A DNA stretch of 64,000 bases from Prochlorococcus sp. AG-409-J16 (GTDB taxonomy: Bacteria; Cyanobacteriota; Cyanobacteriia; PCC-6307; Cyanobiaceae): contig QCKB01000001.1 in NCBI GenBank assembly GCA_003215655.1, positions 496,001-560,000 on the forward strand, written 5' to 3'. Below, piece by piece: positions 1 through 10,413 of the stretch (positions are counted from its first letter, which is position 1; each line of letters opens with the position of its first letter). The notes under the pieces were generated by a model. It did no database searches. It was not told the DNA's origin and saw only the letters and a list, made by a program, of their open reading frames with translations. Made by a program: the position numbers and the translations under genes.

Positions 1-1
1 A

Positions 2-307
2 CTTGAAGATATTGATGAAGAGCCATACAAAGTTGACCGCATGCTTACACATTTAAGACTTACAGGTCTTCTAAGTTATATAGGAGGACTTGGGTTTGGT
101 GATTTCCAAAAATGTGAGGCACCTAAAGAGATCCCTATTAATGAAACTTTTCAGCTTGAAGAAGTTCTTAAAGATCGTAGCCTTGACCTTCAAATCCCTG
201 TCGTAGGGAAGCTCTCTATAGGGCATTGTTGTGGCAATGCAGCCTTGCCATTGGGAAGAAATGCAATCTTAAATGGGAACACTGGATTGCTTAGCCTTTA
301 TCCCTAA
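2..307 (+). CDS. LD-carboxypeptidase (peptidase S66), 3' end only
   Basis: This is the C-terminal part of a muramoyltetrapeptide carboxypeptidase, which trims the terminal D-Ala from peptidoglycan tetrapeptides during murein recycling. The reading frame is already open at base 2, where it encodes the family motif [14 protein letters not shown], so the gene starts before the window. Near the C-terminus the stretch [18 protein letters not shown] carries the His and Asn/Leu-Pro-Leu-Gly pattern of S66 enzymes; this His is the third member of the Ser-Glu-His triad. The Ser and Glu lie outside the window. Its last 17 bases overlap the convergent ispD gene. Family assignment is fairly firm; exact substrate is inferred. 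Confidence 0.85.
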   Translation, partial: LEDIDEEPYKVDRMLTHLRLTGLLSYIGGLGFGDFQKCEAPKEIPINETFQLEEVLKDRSLDLQIPVVGKLSIGHCCGNAALPLGRNAILNGNTGLLSLYP

Positions 308-971
308 GTGAAAGGACAGCTTCAGCAACCTTTAAATCAAAAGGGGTCGTCACTTTTATATTCCCTGGACCAGCATCCAGGACTTTTACGGGCCATCCAA
401 GACGTTCATAAAGAGACGCATCATCAGTTACTGACCAACCCAGGGTCTTAGCTTGATCATGTCCATGAATTAACTCTGCAACTGAAAAACCTTGTGGTGT
501 CTGGGCAGCCCAAAGTTCCTCCCTTGCAGGCGTTTCTTTAATTACTCTTTCCTCATCTACACGCTTAATGGTATCTGTAACAGGCGTTGCTGCTATTACG
601 GCATCACCACCCAAAACAGCAGCTGAACACTGGTCAAACAAAGATGCTTCTACTAAACATCTTGCACCATCATGGATAAGCACATGCTCGGCACCTGATG
701 GTAAGGAAGCAAGACCTAATTGGACAGATTCCTGTCTAGTGCTACCACCATTAACCCACTTCACCGTTTTGAAATCCGAATAAATGAGTCCCATAATTTC
801 TTCTCTATCGCCTGGTTGACCAACAATCCCTATCCAGTCAATAGACTTGGCTTTCAAAGCAGCTTCAAGGGTCCAAGACAAAAGAGGGCGACCAGCTAAA
901 GGCAACAACAACTTGTTGCGATCTGCTCCCATTCGTCTTCCGCTACCAGCGGCTGCTATTAATAAATGCAC
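291..971 (-). CDS. ispD: 2-C-methyl-D-erythritol 4-phosphate cytidylyltransferase
   Basis: IspD transfers CMP from CTP to 2-C-methyl-D-erythritol 4-phosphate in the MEP pathway, which supplies isoprenoids for carotenoids, phytol and quinones in cyanobacteria. The 226-residue protein has normal family length. The nucleotide-binding start [17 protein letters not shown] (residues 4-20) gives the glycine-rich loop and the conserved Arg and Lys, and IHDGARCLV in the middle is the second signature. It is transcribed divergently from fabG across about 130 bases, and its 3' end overlaps the LD-carboxypeptidase tail by 17 bases. The cytoplasmic role is well established for the family. Confidence 0.96.
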   Translation of the reverse strand: MHLLIAAAGSGRRMGADRNKLLLPLAGRPLLSWTLEAALKAKSIDWIGIVGQPGDREEIMGLIYSDFKTVKWVNGGSTRQESVQLGLASLPSGAEHVLIHDGARCLVEASLFDQCSAAVLGGDAVIAATPVTDTIKRVDEERVIKETPAREELWAAQTPQGFSVAELIHGHDQAKTLGWSVTDDASLYERLGWPVKVLDAGPGNIKVTTPFDLKVAEAVLSLRDKG

Positions 972-1103
972 AATTAATACTGCCTTGGGCAGTTTGAAAG
1001 GTCCTCAATACAATCAGCTTGCACTATTCGAGCTCTTAAAACAAAAAGCTCTAAAGAAACTGCTCCTAATTTTTCCTAACATCTATCTACTCATACCAAC
1101 TTT

Positions 1104-1853
1104 ATGAATTACTCCCCCCTTGTTGGTCAAACTGCTCTTGTAACTGGTGCCAGTCGGGGCATCGGTAGAGCAGTGGCAATATCTTTAGGCAAAGCCGGAG
1201 CTGAAGTCGCTGTTAACTACTCCAGCTCACTTGAGAAAGCAGAAGAAGTAGTAGAAGCGATTATTTCTTCAGGAGGTAAGGCTTATCCATTGCAAGCCAA
1301 TGTTGCAGATGAATCAGCTGTAGATGAACTAGTAAAAAACGTTATTACTCGCAGTCAGAGCCTAGACATCCTTGTAAACAATGCAGGAATAACAAGTGAT
1401 GGCCTCCTCATGAGGATGAAAACTATGGAATGGCAAAAAGTAATCGACCTCAATCTCTCAGGAGTATTCCTTTGCACGAGAGCAGTAGCAAGAACAATGC
1501 TCAAACAAAGAAGGGGCAGAATTATCAATATCACTTCCGTCGTGGGACTAACAGGAAATGCCGGGCAAGCTAATTACGCCGCAGCAAAAGCGGGAGTGGT
1601 CGGATTTACTAGAAGCACTGCTAAAGAGTTTGCTAGTCGAGGCATAACCGTTAATGCTGTTGCTCCAGGGTTCATCAATACTGATATGACCAAAGACCTA
1701 GATACAGCAGGAATCCTTGCCGCAATCCCAATGGGAACATTAGGCACCCCTGAACAGGTCGCTGGGGCAGTTAATTTCCTAGCTTCTGATCCAGCAGCTG
1801 CATATATAACCGGACAAGTTTTACAAGTCGATGGTGGAATGGTTATGGCCTAA
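1104..1853 (+). CDS. fabG: 3-oxoacyl-[acyl-carrier-protein] reductase
   Basis: FabG reduces beta-ketoacyl-ACP to beta-hydroxyacyl-ACP with NADPH in type II fatty acid synthesis. The 249-residue short-chain dehydrogenase has the NADPH loop TGASRGIG (residues 14-21), the NNAG motif (92-95), and the catalytic Ser145, Tyr158 and Lys162 in the ITSVVG and NYAAAKAG stretches. The end GQVLQVDGGMVM is typical of FabG rather than other short-chain dehydrogenases. It stands alone, 132 bases from divergent ispD and convergent with the small gene at 1875. No ribosome binding site is obvious, which is common in these organisms. Confidence 0.95.
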   Translation: MNYSPLVGQTALVTGASRGIGRAVAISLGKAGAEVAVNYSSSLEKAEEVVEAIISSGGKAYPLQANVADESAVDELVKNVITRSQSLDILVNNAGITSDGLLMRMKTMEWQKVIDLNLSGVFLCTRAVARTMLKQRRGRIINITSVVGLTGNAGQANYAAAKAGVVGFTRSTAKEFASRGITVNAVAPGFINTDMTKDLDTAGILAAIPMGTLGTPEQVAGAVNFLASDPAAAYITGQVLQVDGGMVMA

Positions 1854-1874
1854 AGCTTAAAAAAGGGCTGGCTT

Positions 1875-2063
1875 TTAATCACTTGAAGTTTCGTCCAATG
1901 GTTGACCTAACTCATACCGCAACTTTCGAATCCTTTGCAAAAGCTGCAATCGCCTGCTTCTGGCCGTTGCGGTCAGGAAGAAGCGTAATGGAACATAAAC
2001 GAGTGTCATCATGCCAGCTAAGCCAGCTATGAGAACAAAAAATAACGCCCCAGAGTCATTCAT
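1875..2063 (-). CDS. Small membrane protein, unknown function
   Basis: A 62-residue protein starting at MNDSGALFF. It has one hydrophobic segment (about residues 6-28) followed by a basic, arginine-rich tail with the pattern SRRLQLLQRIRKLRYELGQ and an acidic end. This resembles short single-span proteins conserved among marine cyanobacteria, but I do not know a function. The frame stays open upstream to 2279, but that extension overlaps the groEL2 start and has poor composition, so the start at 2063 is preferred. It lies convergent to fabG (21-base gap) and divergent from groEL2 across 128 bases. Confidence 0.65.
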   Translation of the reverse strand: MNDSGALFFVLIAGLAGMMTLVYVPLRFFLTATARSRRLQLLQRIRKLRYELGQPLDETSSD

Positions 2064-2188
2064 AAGTGGAAAATAACTAGCTAAAGGCCGATCAGCACAA
2101 AAAGTTCCCAAACAATTCGGCTTTCCCCACATCCAGCCCCTCCCCTTTAGTGAACTTGTTGTGGGAAATTGACGATGGGTATAAGTAG

Positions 2189-3877
<1,689 letters not shown>

Positions 3878-3953
3878 CTTTTCCTAAGGAGGAAAGCTAC
3901 ATGCAGTAGGCATTAAATTAAATCCCGACCAAAACGAGCAATAATCTATGTCT

Positions 3954-3989
3954 AATCTAAATCAGTCACTCTAGTAACTGATTTAGATT
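3954..3989 (+). terminator. Perfect 13-bp hairpin after groEL2
   Basis: AATCTAAATCAGT (3954-3966) and its exact reverse complement (3977-3989) flank a 10-base loop. The stem is AT-rich and is followed by TTCAAAA rather than a strong T run, so it is a weak or bidirectional terminator or an mRNA end-stabilising hairpin. It lies between groEL2 and the convergent nanE. The remaining bases of the 249-base gap (3878-4126) are AT-rich and show no gene. Confidence 0.5.
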
Positions 3990-4126
3990 TCAAAACTAGG
4001 TGCATATAAGTTCTTTAAATATTCAAAATCAAATTCTTTTAGGGCTATAACACAAAGGTATTTAAAGAAATGCATTCATAATTTCACTTAACTATTCAAA
4101 GTAATTTTCCAATATAAATAATTTTT

Positions 4127-4831
4127 TTAGTGACTTTTCTGGGAGGCAACATCTCCACAACAAGTTTTAACCAACTGTTCAAAACCAATTATTGAATCGC
4201 CTATAACAACATTATCTGCACCATGGGAGAATGCCTGCAAGACAACCTTTGGAGATGTTATTCCTCCCTCACAAAAAAACCTAATATCACTTGGGGCATT
4301 CTCTCTCAAAGACTCAAGTAAGTGAAAACAAGGAGGAGTCTTTGCAGAAGTCTGCTCTGTATAGCCATATAAAGTAGTAGATATCCAAGTGAATCCAAGA
4401 TCTATAGCACGTAGGCCATTCGGAAGATCATCTATACCTGCTATCAAAAAAGCACCCAACTCCTCCCGAGCACGACTTACTAAATCTTGAAGCATCTGCC
4501 CTCCGGGTCTAGCACGTGCTGTCGCATCAAGGACAATACAATCTGCTCCGGCCGCCCAAATGGTTTTCACCTCCTTCCATCCGGGAGTAAGGGAAATAAC
4601 GCTGTCAGGGTAAATTCGCTTCCAAAGTCCAATAATGAAAGCATGTGGGCATCGACGCCTAACTGCACCTACTTGCTCCGGTCCCTCAACAAGCACACCT
4701 ATTGCACCATTAATCAAGCTCGCTTCAGCCATAGCCGCAATCACATAAGGATCATTCATTGGGGACCTTTTGGAGGCCACCAATGAAACAATTAAACCTT
4801 TATGAAGTTTCTCAAGTGACGGAACCGCCAT
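4127..4831 (-). CDS. nanE: Putative N-acetylmannosamine-6-phosphate 2-epimerase
   Basis: NanE converts ManNAc-6-phosphate to GlcNAc-6-phosphate in sialic acid or amino sugar use. The 234-residue TIM-barrel protein has the catalytic lysine in FIIGLWKR (Lys71), the aspartate in GADCIVLDATAR (Asp102) and the glutamate in FFCEGGITSP (Glu188), at the places expected for the family. It is the last gene of a minus-strand run and starts 3 bases after the acidic unknown protein upstream. No NanA lyase, NanK kinase or sialate transporter is in the window, so the true sugar phosphate is uncertain. A role in cell wall amino sugar recycling is possible, but this is inference. Confidence 0.85.
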   Translation of the reverse strand: MAVPSLEKLHKGLIVSLVASKRSPMNDPYVIAAMAEASLINGAIGVLVEGPEQVGAVRRRCPHAFIIGLWKRIYPDSVISLTPGWKEVKTIWAAGADCIVLDATARARPGGQMLQDLVSRAREELGAFLIAGIDDLPNGLRAIDLGFTWISTTLYGYTEQTSAKTPPCFHLLESLRENAPSDIRFFCEGGITSPKVVLQAFSHGADNVVIGDSIIGFEQLVKTCCGDVASQKSH

Positions 4832-4834
4832 ACC

Positions 4835-5350
4835 TCAAGACGCATTCCTTTCCCTTTCGTTAAGAGAAGGTAACCAACGACGAAAATGATTAAGAGCAAC
4901 TGGAGGTGGCGTTGCTTCCAAAGTAGCGCTAGCAGTCTTCTCATCATCAACCTCTTCTGCTACTTCCGAGTAGTCATTAGCTAGAGGGACTCCAATTTCC
5001 TCCAAACCATAGGATTCGGAAATATCTTCTTTTTGAAACTCACCTATTTCAGCTTTTGATTGGCCAAGTTCAGCATCTTGTTGTGAATCATCCTCAAGAC
5101 TAAACGATATCAACTCTTCAGAACATTCATTATCAGAAATCAGGTCGCTCTCATTTTGATAATGAATGCTCTCTGTCTGCTGAAAATCAGGCAAAGTTTC
5201 AAACCCATAACGATGAACCCACAAAGACTGCAAAAGGGAAAAGCTTCTTCCCTCACTGCGATCTAATGCTTCTGCGATCTGGCTTTGCAGCTGACTTTGA
5301 CGTTGATCATGGTCAAGCAAGCAAGAAGTGTTAGTCATTTGATCAAGCAA
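4835..5350 (-). CDS. Acidic protein of unknown function
   Basis: A 171-residue protein I do not recognise. The N-terminal third (QSQLQSQIAEALDRSEGRS then SFSLLQSLWVHRYGFETL) looks folded and helical; the middle (about residues 55-140) is rich in Glu, Asp, Ser and Gln and probably disordered; the end has WLPSLNERERN. There is no signal peptide or membrane segment. ATG at 5350 overlaps the ABC permease stop by 8 bases; a second ATG at 5338 (MTNTSCLL) avoids the overlap and is equally possible. It lies between the permease and nanE with almost no spacing, so it is probably cotranscribed with them. Confidence 0.7.
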   Translation of the reverse strand: MLDQMTNTSCLLDHDQRQSQLQSQIAEALDRSEGRSFSLLQSLWVHRYGFETLPDFQQTESIHYQNESDLISDNECSEELISFSLEDDSQQDAELGQSKAEIGEFQKEDISESYGLEEIGVPLANDYSEVAEEVDDEKTASATLEATPPPVALNHFRRWLPSLNERERNAS

Positions 5351-6197
5351 GTTTGCGATTCATTAGTGGTCGAATCAAAAAGAAAAGACCAATAGTCAAA
5401 CCCATTAAAACGCTCAAACATCCATAGCCATTCACATCCCCATAAGGAGCATGTAGCACGGTAATGCCTAGATCAAGCGGGCCACCATAAGCAGCACGAA
5501 TAGGTTCTATAGCAAAGGTAAGGGGATTAATGGCCGCAAGCCAGCCCAACCAAGTTGGCATAAATGAAATTGGTGCCAAAGCAGTACTAGCAAAAAGCAA
5601 CGGCAAGTTAGCCACAAAGATGACTGCTATCAATTCGATGTGTCCTGGCAAGGCAAAGGCTAATCCCAAACTCAAGGCTGTTACTGCAAAAACCAATATC
5701 AAAAGTATGAGGAGCACTACCAAAAGTCCAGATACTCCAGGCCATCCGTATCCCAGCAAGGAGGCGGTACCCATAATTACAAGACTTTGCAATAAACTTA
5801 TAGAGGTTATGTAAATAACAGAAGCAAACACAATCGAGCTTCTACTTCGAAGAGGAGCAACTAGAAGTCGATTCAAAAATCCAAATTCCCGATCAAACAT
5901 TACGGGCAATCCAGCATTGAGGGCCCCACTAAAGGCAGTAAAAACGATGACACCTGCACCCAAGAACCTTCCATAGGTCATTCCGCCTGGCAAAAGTCCC
6001 TCAGGAGCCTTTGAAAACAATGCTCCAAAAAGGACCAACCAAATCAAAGGCTGAATAATCCCAGCGACAAGAGTTGATGGTCGTCGTAAAAGCTGTAAGT
6101 AAAGTCTCCTCGTTAGCGCCAATGTCTCTTGGAGAACCTCAAGAATAAACCCTTGCTCGTCAATTCCTTGAGCGTAAACATCTACGGTGTTTTCCAT
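5343..6197 (-). CDS. ABC-2 type transporter permease (Ycf38-like)
   Basis: A 284-residue membrane protein of the ABC-2 export permease family. It has about six hydrophobic segments, the first near residues 40-62 (VAGIIQPLIWLVLFGALF) and the last near 260-278, with the family's amphipathic region FDREFGFLNRLLVAPLRSR at about 105-123. It resembles the plastid-encoded Ycf38 and cyanobacterial relatives. It follows its ATPase by 74 bases and overlaps the acidic protein downstream by 8 bases. Exported substrate is unknown; location next to heme A genes in picocyanobacteria hints at a link with the respiratory oxidase, which is inference. Confidence 0.88.
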   Translation of the reverse strand: MENTVDVYAQGIDEQGFILEVLQETLALTRRLYLQLLRRPSTLVAGIIQPLIWLVLFGALFSKAPEGLLPGGMTYGRFLGAGVIVFTAFSGALNAGLPVMFDREFGFLNRLLVAPLRSRSSIVFASVIYITSISLLQSLVIMGTASLLGYGWPGVSGLLVVLLILLILVFAVTALSLGLAFALPGHIELIAVIFVANLPLLFASTALAPISFMPTWLGWLAAINPLTFAIEPIRAAYGGPLDLGITVLHAPYGDVNGYGCLSVLMGLTIGLFFLIRPLMNRKLA

Positions 6198-6271
6198 AAG
6201 TCGAGAGTTAAGTAATAAGAGACAAAGAGAAAAGATTTAACAACGTTAGGAGGAACGAAGCTACGAAGGAG

Positions 6272-7285
6272 CTAACGCATAGCTTTCTTACTCTCAAGTT
6301 TCAAATCCCTTTGGGAAGCCACTTCCAATTCAGCATCCATGAGTGTTTTACCAGTGGCTTGCAAATAAACATCGTCCAAGCTCGCCCGGCTTTGAGTCAA
6401 AGAAAAGATTGGAAACTGAGCCTTATTCAATTCTTCCTGAATTCGTGGTAGGACTTGTTCACTATCAACCACTAAATTCAAAGAAAATCCCTGCGCTTGA
6501 TTAATAACAACTTGTGTAATTCCTTCAATTCTGTTCAATAACGTTCTAACCATTTCGGATTCCTTCTCATCACTAAATTCGCGAACCCGAAGAGTCACAC
6601 GGTCGCCACCAAGTTGTTGCTTTAATTGCTCGGCCGTCCCTTCAGCGATAACTCGACCCTTATCGATAATTGCCATGCGTTGAGCGAGAGCCTCTATCTC
6701 TTCAAGATAATGACTACTAAGAAGGATCGTTGTCCCATTTGAAATTAGCTCCTTCAATAACTGCCAAATAACTGACCGACTTTCAATATCCAATCCAACA
6801 GTGGGTTCGTCCAACACAAGCAGCTCTGGCCGGTGAAGCAAACCAGATGCCAGATCGAGACGTCGCCTCATCCCACCAGAGTAGGAACCACAACGACGAT
6901 CAATCCAAGTTTGCATACCCAACCTCTCAACCAACTCTCTAATACGTAAAGATGTTTGCGAAGTGGCGAGGTGATAAAGATCACCCTGCAATTGCAATAA
7001 CTCCCTACCCGTAAGGATTTTGTCAATCGCAATTTCCTGCGCCACATAACCTAATGACCGCCTAACTACCCGAGGATGACTTAAAGCATCTACCCCCCCC
7101 ACTATGACCTTCCCGGAATCAGGCGAAAGCAAGGTGCATATGATCCTTATTGCGGTTGTTTTTCCTGCTCCATTGGGTCCCAGCAGTCCATAGAGACATC
7201 CTTTGGGGACCTGTAAGTTGAGCCCTTGAAGAGCTTTTACCGAGCCATAAGACTTCTCTAGCTCATGAAGTTCAATCACAGGCAT
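6272..7285 (-). CDS. ABC transporter ATP-binding protein, CcmA/DrrA type
   Basis: The 337-residue ATPase partner of the ABC-2 permease downstream. Walker A is GPNGAGKTT (about residues 36-44), the signature is YSGGMRRRLDLASGL, and Walker B with the catalytic glutamate is LLVLDEPTVGLD. The C-terminal 100 residues form the extra domain of DrrA-type exporters (GGDRVTLRVREF onward). It drives export across the plasma or thylakoid membrane. It is 106 bases downstream of ctaB on the same strand and may share its transcript or have its own promoter in that gap. Confidence 0.93.
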   Translation of the reverse strand: MPVIELHELEKSYGSVKALQGLNLQVPKGCLYGLLGPNGAGKTTAIRIICTLLSPDSGKVIVGGVDALSHPRVVRRSLGYVAQEIAIDKILTGRELLQLQGDLYHLATSQTSLRIRELVERLGMQTWIDRRCGSYSGGMRRRLDLASGLLHRPELLVLDEPTVGLDIESRSVIWQLLKELISNGTTILLSSHYLEEIEALAQRMAIIDKGRVIAEGTAEQLKQQLGGDRVTLRVREFSDEKESEMVRTLLNRIEGITQVVINQAQGFSLNLVVDSEQVLPRIQEELNKAQFPIFSLTQSRASLDDVYLQATGKTLMDAELEVASQRDLKLESKKAMR

Positions 7286-7391
7286 TAAGAAGTTTCCTCA
7301 GGAGATGATGGAGAATCTAGAAAGAATGATTAGCTAAGTGCTAAACAACAAAGTAAGATTACTTACTTTTCTTGTTTAATAGATCTTTCTA

Positions 7392-8393
7392 TTAAACAAC
7401 TTTCAAGTCAGTGGCAATCTGTTGGAGCAATGCAAATCCCTGAGTGTCAAATTGAACTGCTAAGGGCGTGCGGCTCAAAATCAATAAGAGACAAATCCCA
7501 AACAAATAAAAAATCGACCAACGAAACAAATCCTTGGCACAGTCCTTGCTCATAGGCATCAATCGCAGCCTATGTCCAATTTGCAGCAGACGTGCATTAA
7601 AGGGCAAAAGAAGCACTCCATAAAGCAAACCTCCTTCAGGTAAAGCTAAAATCCCAAACCCACTAACAAAAGCTGTAGCCCAACTGTAATGAGAAATAGC
7701 TTTAGCTGTAACCACTTCTCCTTTAACAACAGGAAGCATAGGAATACCTACTGATCGATAGTCATCTTTTAGCAATAGAGCTAAAGCCCAAAAATGAGCA
7801 GGAGTCCAAACCATGACCAAACTAAATAGCCACCAACCACTAAGTCCTACATGCCCTGTAGCCGCTGCTGCACCAACTAAAGGTGGAATCGCCCCAGCGA
7901 CTCCACCTATAACAATATTTTGGGATGTCCTAGGTTTAAGGAGGGCTGTATAAAGTAAGACATAACTACAAAGGCCAAGAAGAGCTAATCCTGCGGCAAG
8001 ACAGTTAACTCCACTCACCAGTAATGCTGCTGCGACCAGAGTGCAGGAAATAGCCCCTGTGAATGCCGCCTTAGGAGACAACCGTCCTGATGGCAAAGCC
8101 CTACCACTAGTTCGTTGCATTCGACTATCCAGGTCCTGCTCCCACAAGCAATTAAGAACACCTGCAGCCGCTGCGGCCAATGCACCACCACCCAATGTAC
8201 AAACGAGACGAGGAGAAGATAGTGGCCATCCTTCGGTCAGGGCCATCCCCCCAAGAGTCGTGGCAAGCAACAGTGGGATCAGTCGGGGCTTTGCAACCTC
8301 TAACCATGGTGGAAGCTTGATTAACTTCCGTGAGGGAACAATTTTCTCTCTTGAAAGTTCTCCCTGGATCAATGCAGAAGTGGAACTAACCAT
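7392..8393 (-). CDS. ctaB: Protoheme IX farnesyltransferase (heme O synthase)
   Basis: CtaB adds a farnesyl group to protoheme to make heme O, the precursor of heme A for cytochrome c oxidase. The 333-residue UbiA-family membrane protein has the polyprenyl-diphosphate-binding stretch [18 protein letters not shown] (Asn and two Asp with the RTxxR pattern) after the first two membrane segments, and [15 protein letters not shown] as the second conserved Asp region. About eight or nine hydrophobic segments are visible. Its ATG overlaps the end of ctaA by 8 bases, so the two are translationally coupled. The product is used by CtaA just upstream. Confidence 0.95.
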   Translation of the reverse strand: MVSSTSALIQGELSREKIVPSRKLIKLPPWLEVAKPRLIPLLLATTLGGMALTEGWPLSSPRLVCTLGGGALAAAAAGVLNCLWEQDLDSRMQRTSGRALPSGRLSPKAAFTGAISCTLVAAALLVSGVNCLAAGLALLGLCSYVLLYTALLKPRTSQNIVIGGVAGAIPPLVGAAAATGHVGLSGWWLFSLVMVWTPAHFWALALLLKDDYRSVGIPMLPVVKGEVVTAKAISHYSWATAFVSGFGILALPEGGLLYGVLLLPFNARLLQIGHRLRLMPMSKDCAKDLFRWSIFYLFGICLLLILSRTPLAVQFDTQGFALLQQIATDLKVV

Positions 8394-9315
8394 GACAAGT
8401 CTCTAAAGAAGAAAAATCTTGAATTAAAGGCAAATAAGAAGATGGACTCCCAGGGCTTCTAAAGGTAAGAGCAGAAAGGAATGCAACTAATAAAGCTGCT
8501 ACAAGCTGATGTGCCACTGTCACGAAGGGAATAGCTAATCCCAAATGCATTACTAGAAGCCCAAGGCTGATTTGAGCTAATACGAGCAAGAAGACCACCA
8601 GCAAGAAAGGCCATTGTCGTCTCGACCAACCTCCTGCCAAGAAAGAAATAACGATAAACATAATGACAAAAGAGGCTACTGGAATAGCCGAGAAGCGATG
8701 CCAGTGCAGCCATTCGCAAACTTGTCCCTGAGCGATGCACCTCTGAGCTGCCCACTCAGTGGCCATACGACCTCCTAAAACAGACTGCGCCATGACAAGC
8801 AGGAGGGAGGCCCCACTCATAAACCTCCACCACAATGGAGAGGAGGAGTCTCTAGAGGATGAAAGCAAGCACTGAGTCAACCCACTAACAGCAGCTACAA
8901 GTGTTAGGGCTAAACCCAAATGAGCTGTAACCACTCCAGAAGGCAAAAGTTGAACCACAGTTAAAGCTCCCAATCCTCCTTGAACAGAAACAAGAATTAC
9001 AAGAAAAGCTGAGGCTAATGGCAACCAACCTGGCAAGGCAAGCCGCCAAATCCAAACCACCCCTAGCTGAACACAAAGAGCAATCCCAACTACAAAGGCA
9101 TCTAAACGATGAAACCATTCAAGAAAAACTTGTATGTTCATCTGATGACCTGGGAAAAAAGTCCCATAACATAAAGGCCAGTCAGGACAAGCCAGACCGG
9201 CTTCCATAACTCTTGTTGCACCCCCTATCACCACAAGAGCGATCAGGGCAACAACAAGATGGGACGCGAGCTGAGCAAGCCGCCAACGGATTAAAGGAGA
9301 AGGGGTGAAAGCCAC
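8386..9315 (-). CDS. ctaA: Heme A synthase
   Basis: CtaA oxidises heme O to heme A in the membrane. The 309-residue protein has eight hydrophobic segments, conserved histidines in the [11 protein letters not shown] loop and the C-terminal half HWHRFSAIP, and the cysteine pair region [12 protein letters not shown] near residue 40 typical of bacterial CtaA. It is the first gene of a minus-strand run (ctaA-ctaB-ABC pair-unknown-nanE) and is divergent from ctaC across 270 bases, an arrangement known from marine cyanobacteria. Co-regulation of heme A synthesis with the oxidase from this shared upstream region is likely. Confidence 0.94.
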   Translation of the reverse strand: MAFTPSPLIRWRLAQLASHLVVALIALVVIGGATRVMEAGLACPDWPLCYGTFFPGHQMNIQVFLEWFHRLDAFVVGIALCVQLGVVWIWRLALPGWLPLASAFLVILVSVQGGLGALTVVQLLPSGVVTAHLGLALTLVAAVSGLTQCLLSSSRDSSSPLWWRFMSGASLLLVMAQSVLGGRMATEWAAQRCIAQGQVCEWLHWHRFSAIPVASFVIMFIVISFLAGGWSRRQWPFLLVVFLLVLAQISLGLLVMHLGLAIPFVTVAHQLVAALLVAFLSALTFRSPGSPSSYLPLIQDFSSLETCHG

Positions 9316-9585
9316 CTAATCAATCCAGTTCAGGAAAAGAGCTGTTATCAGCGAAACGTAGCGGTCAAACACACGACGTCACGTTGTATGGACGTCTGCA
9401 ACATCACATCACGCATTCAAATCATCCATTCCTGACAAAGCAACTTAAGGGTGAAAGCATTCTATCCCCTATAAGTCATTGCGCTGCAAGGGATAAGCAT
9501 GAATGCATGATTACATGCTTAACAATCACTGAACATTGACAGAGTTGGTTCTCAATAACCTTATATACATGGCAGGAGAGGTTAA
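9316..9585. promoter_or_regulatory. Divergent ctaA/ctaC control region
   Basis: This 270-base gap holds no gene and must carry the promoters for both ctaA (leftward) and ctaC (rightward). The clearest element is the ribosome binding site AGGAGAG at 9574-9580, five bases before the ctaC ATG. A TTGACA at 9536-9541 lies upstream of TTATAT at 9561-9566, but the 19-base spacing is too long for a confident promoter. I see no NtcA-type or LexA-type palindrome. Confidence 0.5.
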
Positions 9586-10413
9586 ATGCCTGTTCCAAAA
9601 ACCATCCTTGCGATTTTTTCAGGAGCAATCGCTGTAGCTGCAGGAATTTGGATAGGCCAAAACGTCAATCTTCTTCCTATTGAAGCCAGTGAAAATGCGC
9701 CGGTATACGACGAACTTTTTCGAGTACTTTTCAGTATTGGGACCGTTCTTTTTGTAGGAATTCTTGGCCTAGTCGTTTTCAGCCTTATCAAATTTCGACG
9801 AAAGTCAGGGGACTCAGAAGACGGAATTCCACTAGAGGGGAACCTGTCTCTTGAGATTTTCTGGACTGCAGTCCCAGCCGTAGTCATTTTATTTGTAGGA
9901 ATCTATAGCTACGACATTTACGACCGAATGGGAGGCATGAATCCCTTGGCTCATGGAGCTTCACATGATCATCAAGCCATTGCGACCCAAGAGCGCGTTT
10001 GGGGAGGAATTGGAAGTGGATCAATTAGCGATAAAGCTGACAGCACAATCTCTCCACTCCCCATAGAAGTAACCGCGATGCAATTTGCATTTCTCTTTCA
10101 CTATCCTGAAGGTGACATTATTTCTGGAGAACTTCACGTCCCTACAGGTCGACGTGTGAACATGCGAATGGAATCAAAAGATGTTATCCATGCATTTTGG
10201 GTGCCTGAATTCCGCCTGAAGCAAGATGTGATACCTGGACAACCAACCATTTTGAGTTTCACCCCAACAAAACCAGGAAGATATCCCATTATTTGCGCTG
10301 AGTTATGCGGCCCATATCACGGTGGTATGCGTTCAACAGTTGTAGTAGAGAAACCAAGTGAATACGAAGACTGGTTCAACAAAAACTCCAAAATCCCTGT
10401 TTTAGAAACATGA
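9586..10413 (+). CDS. ctaC: Cytochrome c oxidase subunit II
   Basis: Subunit II receives electrons from cytochrome c or plastocyanin through its CuA centre. The 275-residue protein has an N-terminal membrane or signal segment (residues 5-24), two further spans (45-68 and 90-110), and a soluble domain. CuA ligands are His202 in VIHAFWVPEF, Cys237 and Cys241, His245 and Met248 in CAELCGPYHGGM. A short His-rich linker lies at about 123-129. A strong ribosome binding site precedes the ATG. Its end overlaps ctaD by 4 bases, so ctaC-D-E form one operon for the terminal respiratory oxidase. Confidence 0.96.
   Translation: MPVPKTILAIFSGAIAVAAGIWIGQNVNLLPIEASENAPVYDELFRVLFSIGTVLFVGILGLVVFSLIKFRRKSGDSEDGIPLEGNLSLEIFWTAVPAVVILFVGIYSYDIYDRMGGMNPLAHGASHDHQAIATQERVWGGIGSGSISDKADSTISPLPIEVTAMQFAFLFHYPEGDIISGELHVPTGRRVNMRMESKDVIHAFWVPEFRLKQDVIPGQPTILSFTPTKPGRYPIICAELCGPYHGGMRSTVVVEKPSEYEDWFNKNSKIPVLET

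Noticed and set aside
847-1107. 86-codon frame opposite ispD and its upstream region
   Set aside because: It mirrors the ispD start on the other strand, has unlikely composition, and crosses into the fabG promoter region.
8041-8406. 121-codon frame opposite ctaB
   Set aside because: Antisense to a clear membrane enzyme; Pro- and Arg-rich composition is typical of a shadow frame.
9536-9567. Sigma-70 type promoter for ctaC (TTGACA, TTATAT)
   Set aside because: Spacing of 19 bases and closeness to the start codon make it doubtful; only listed as part of the control region.
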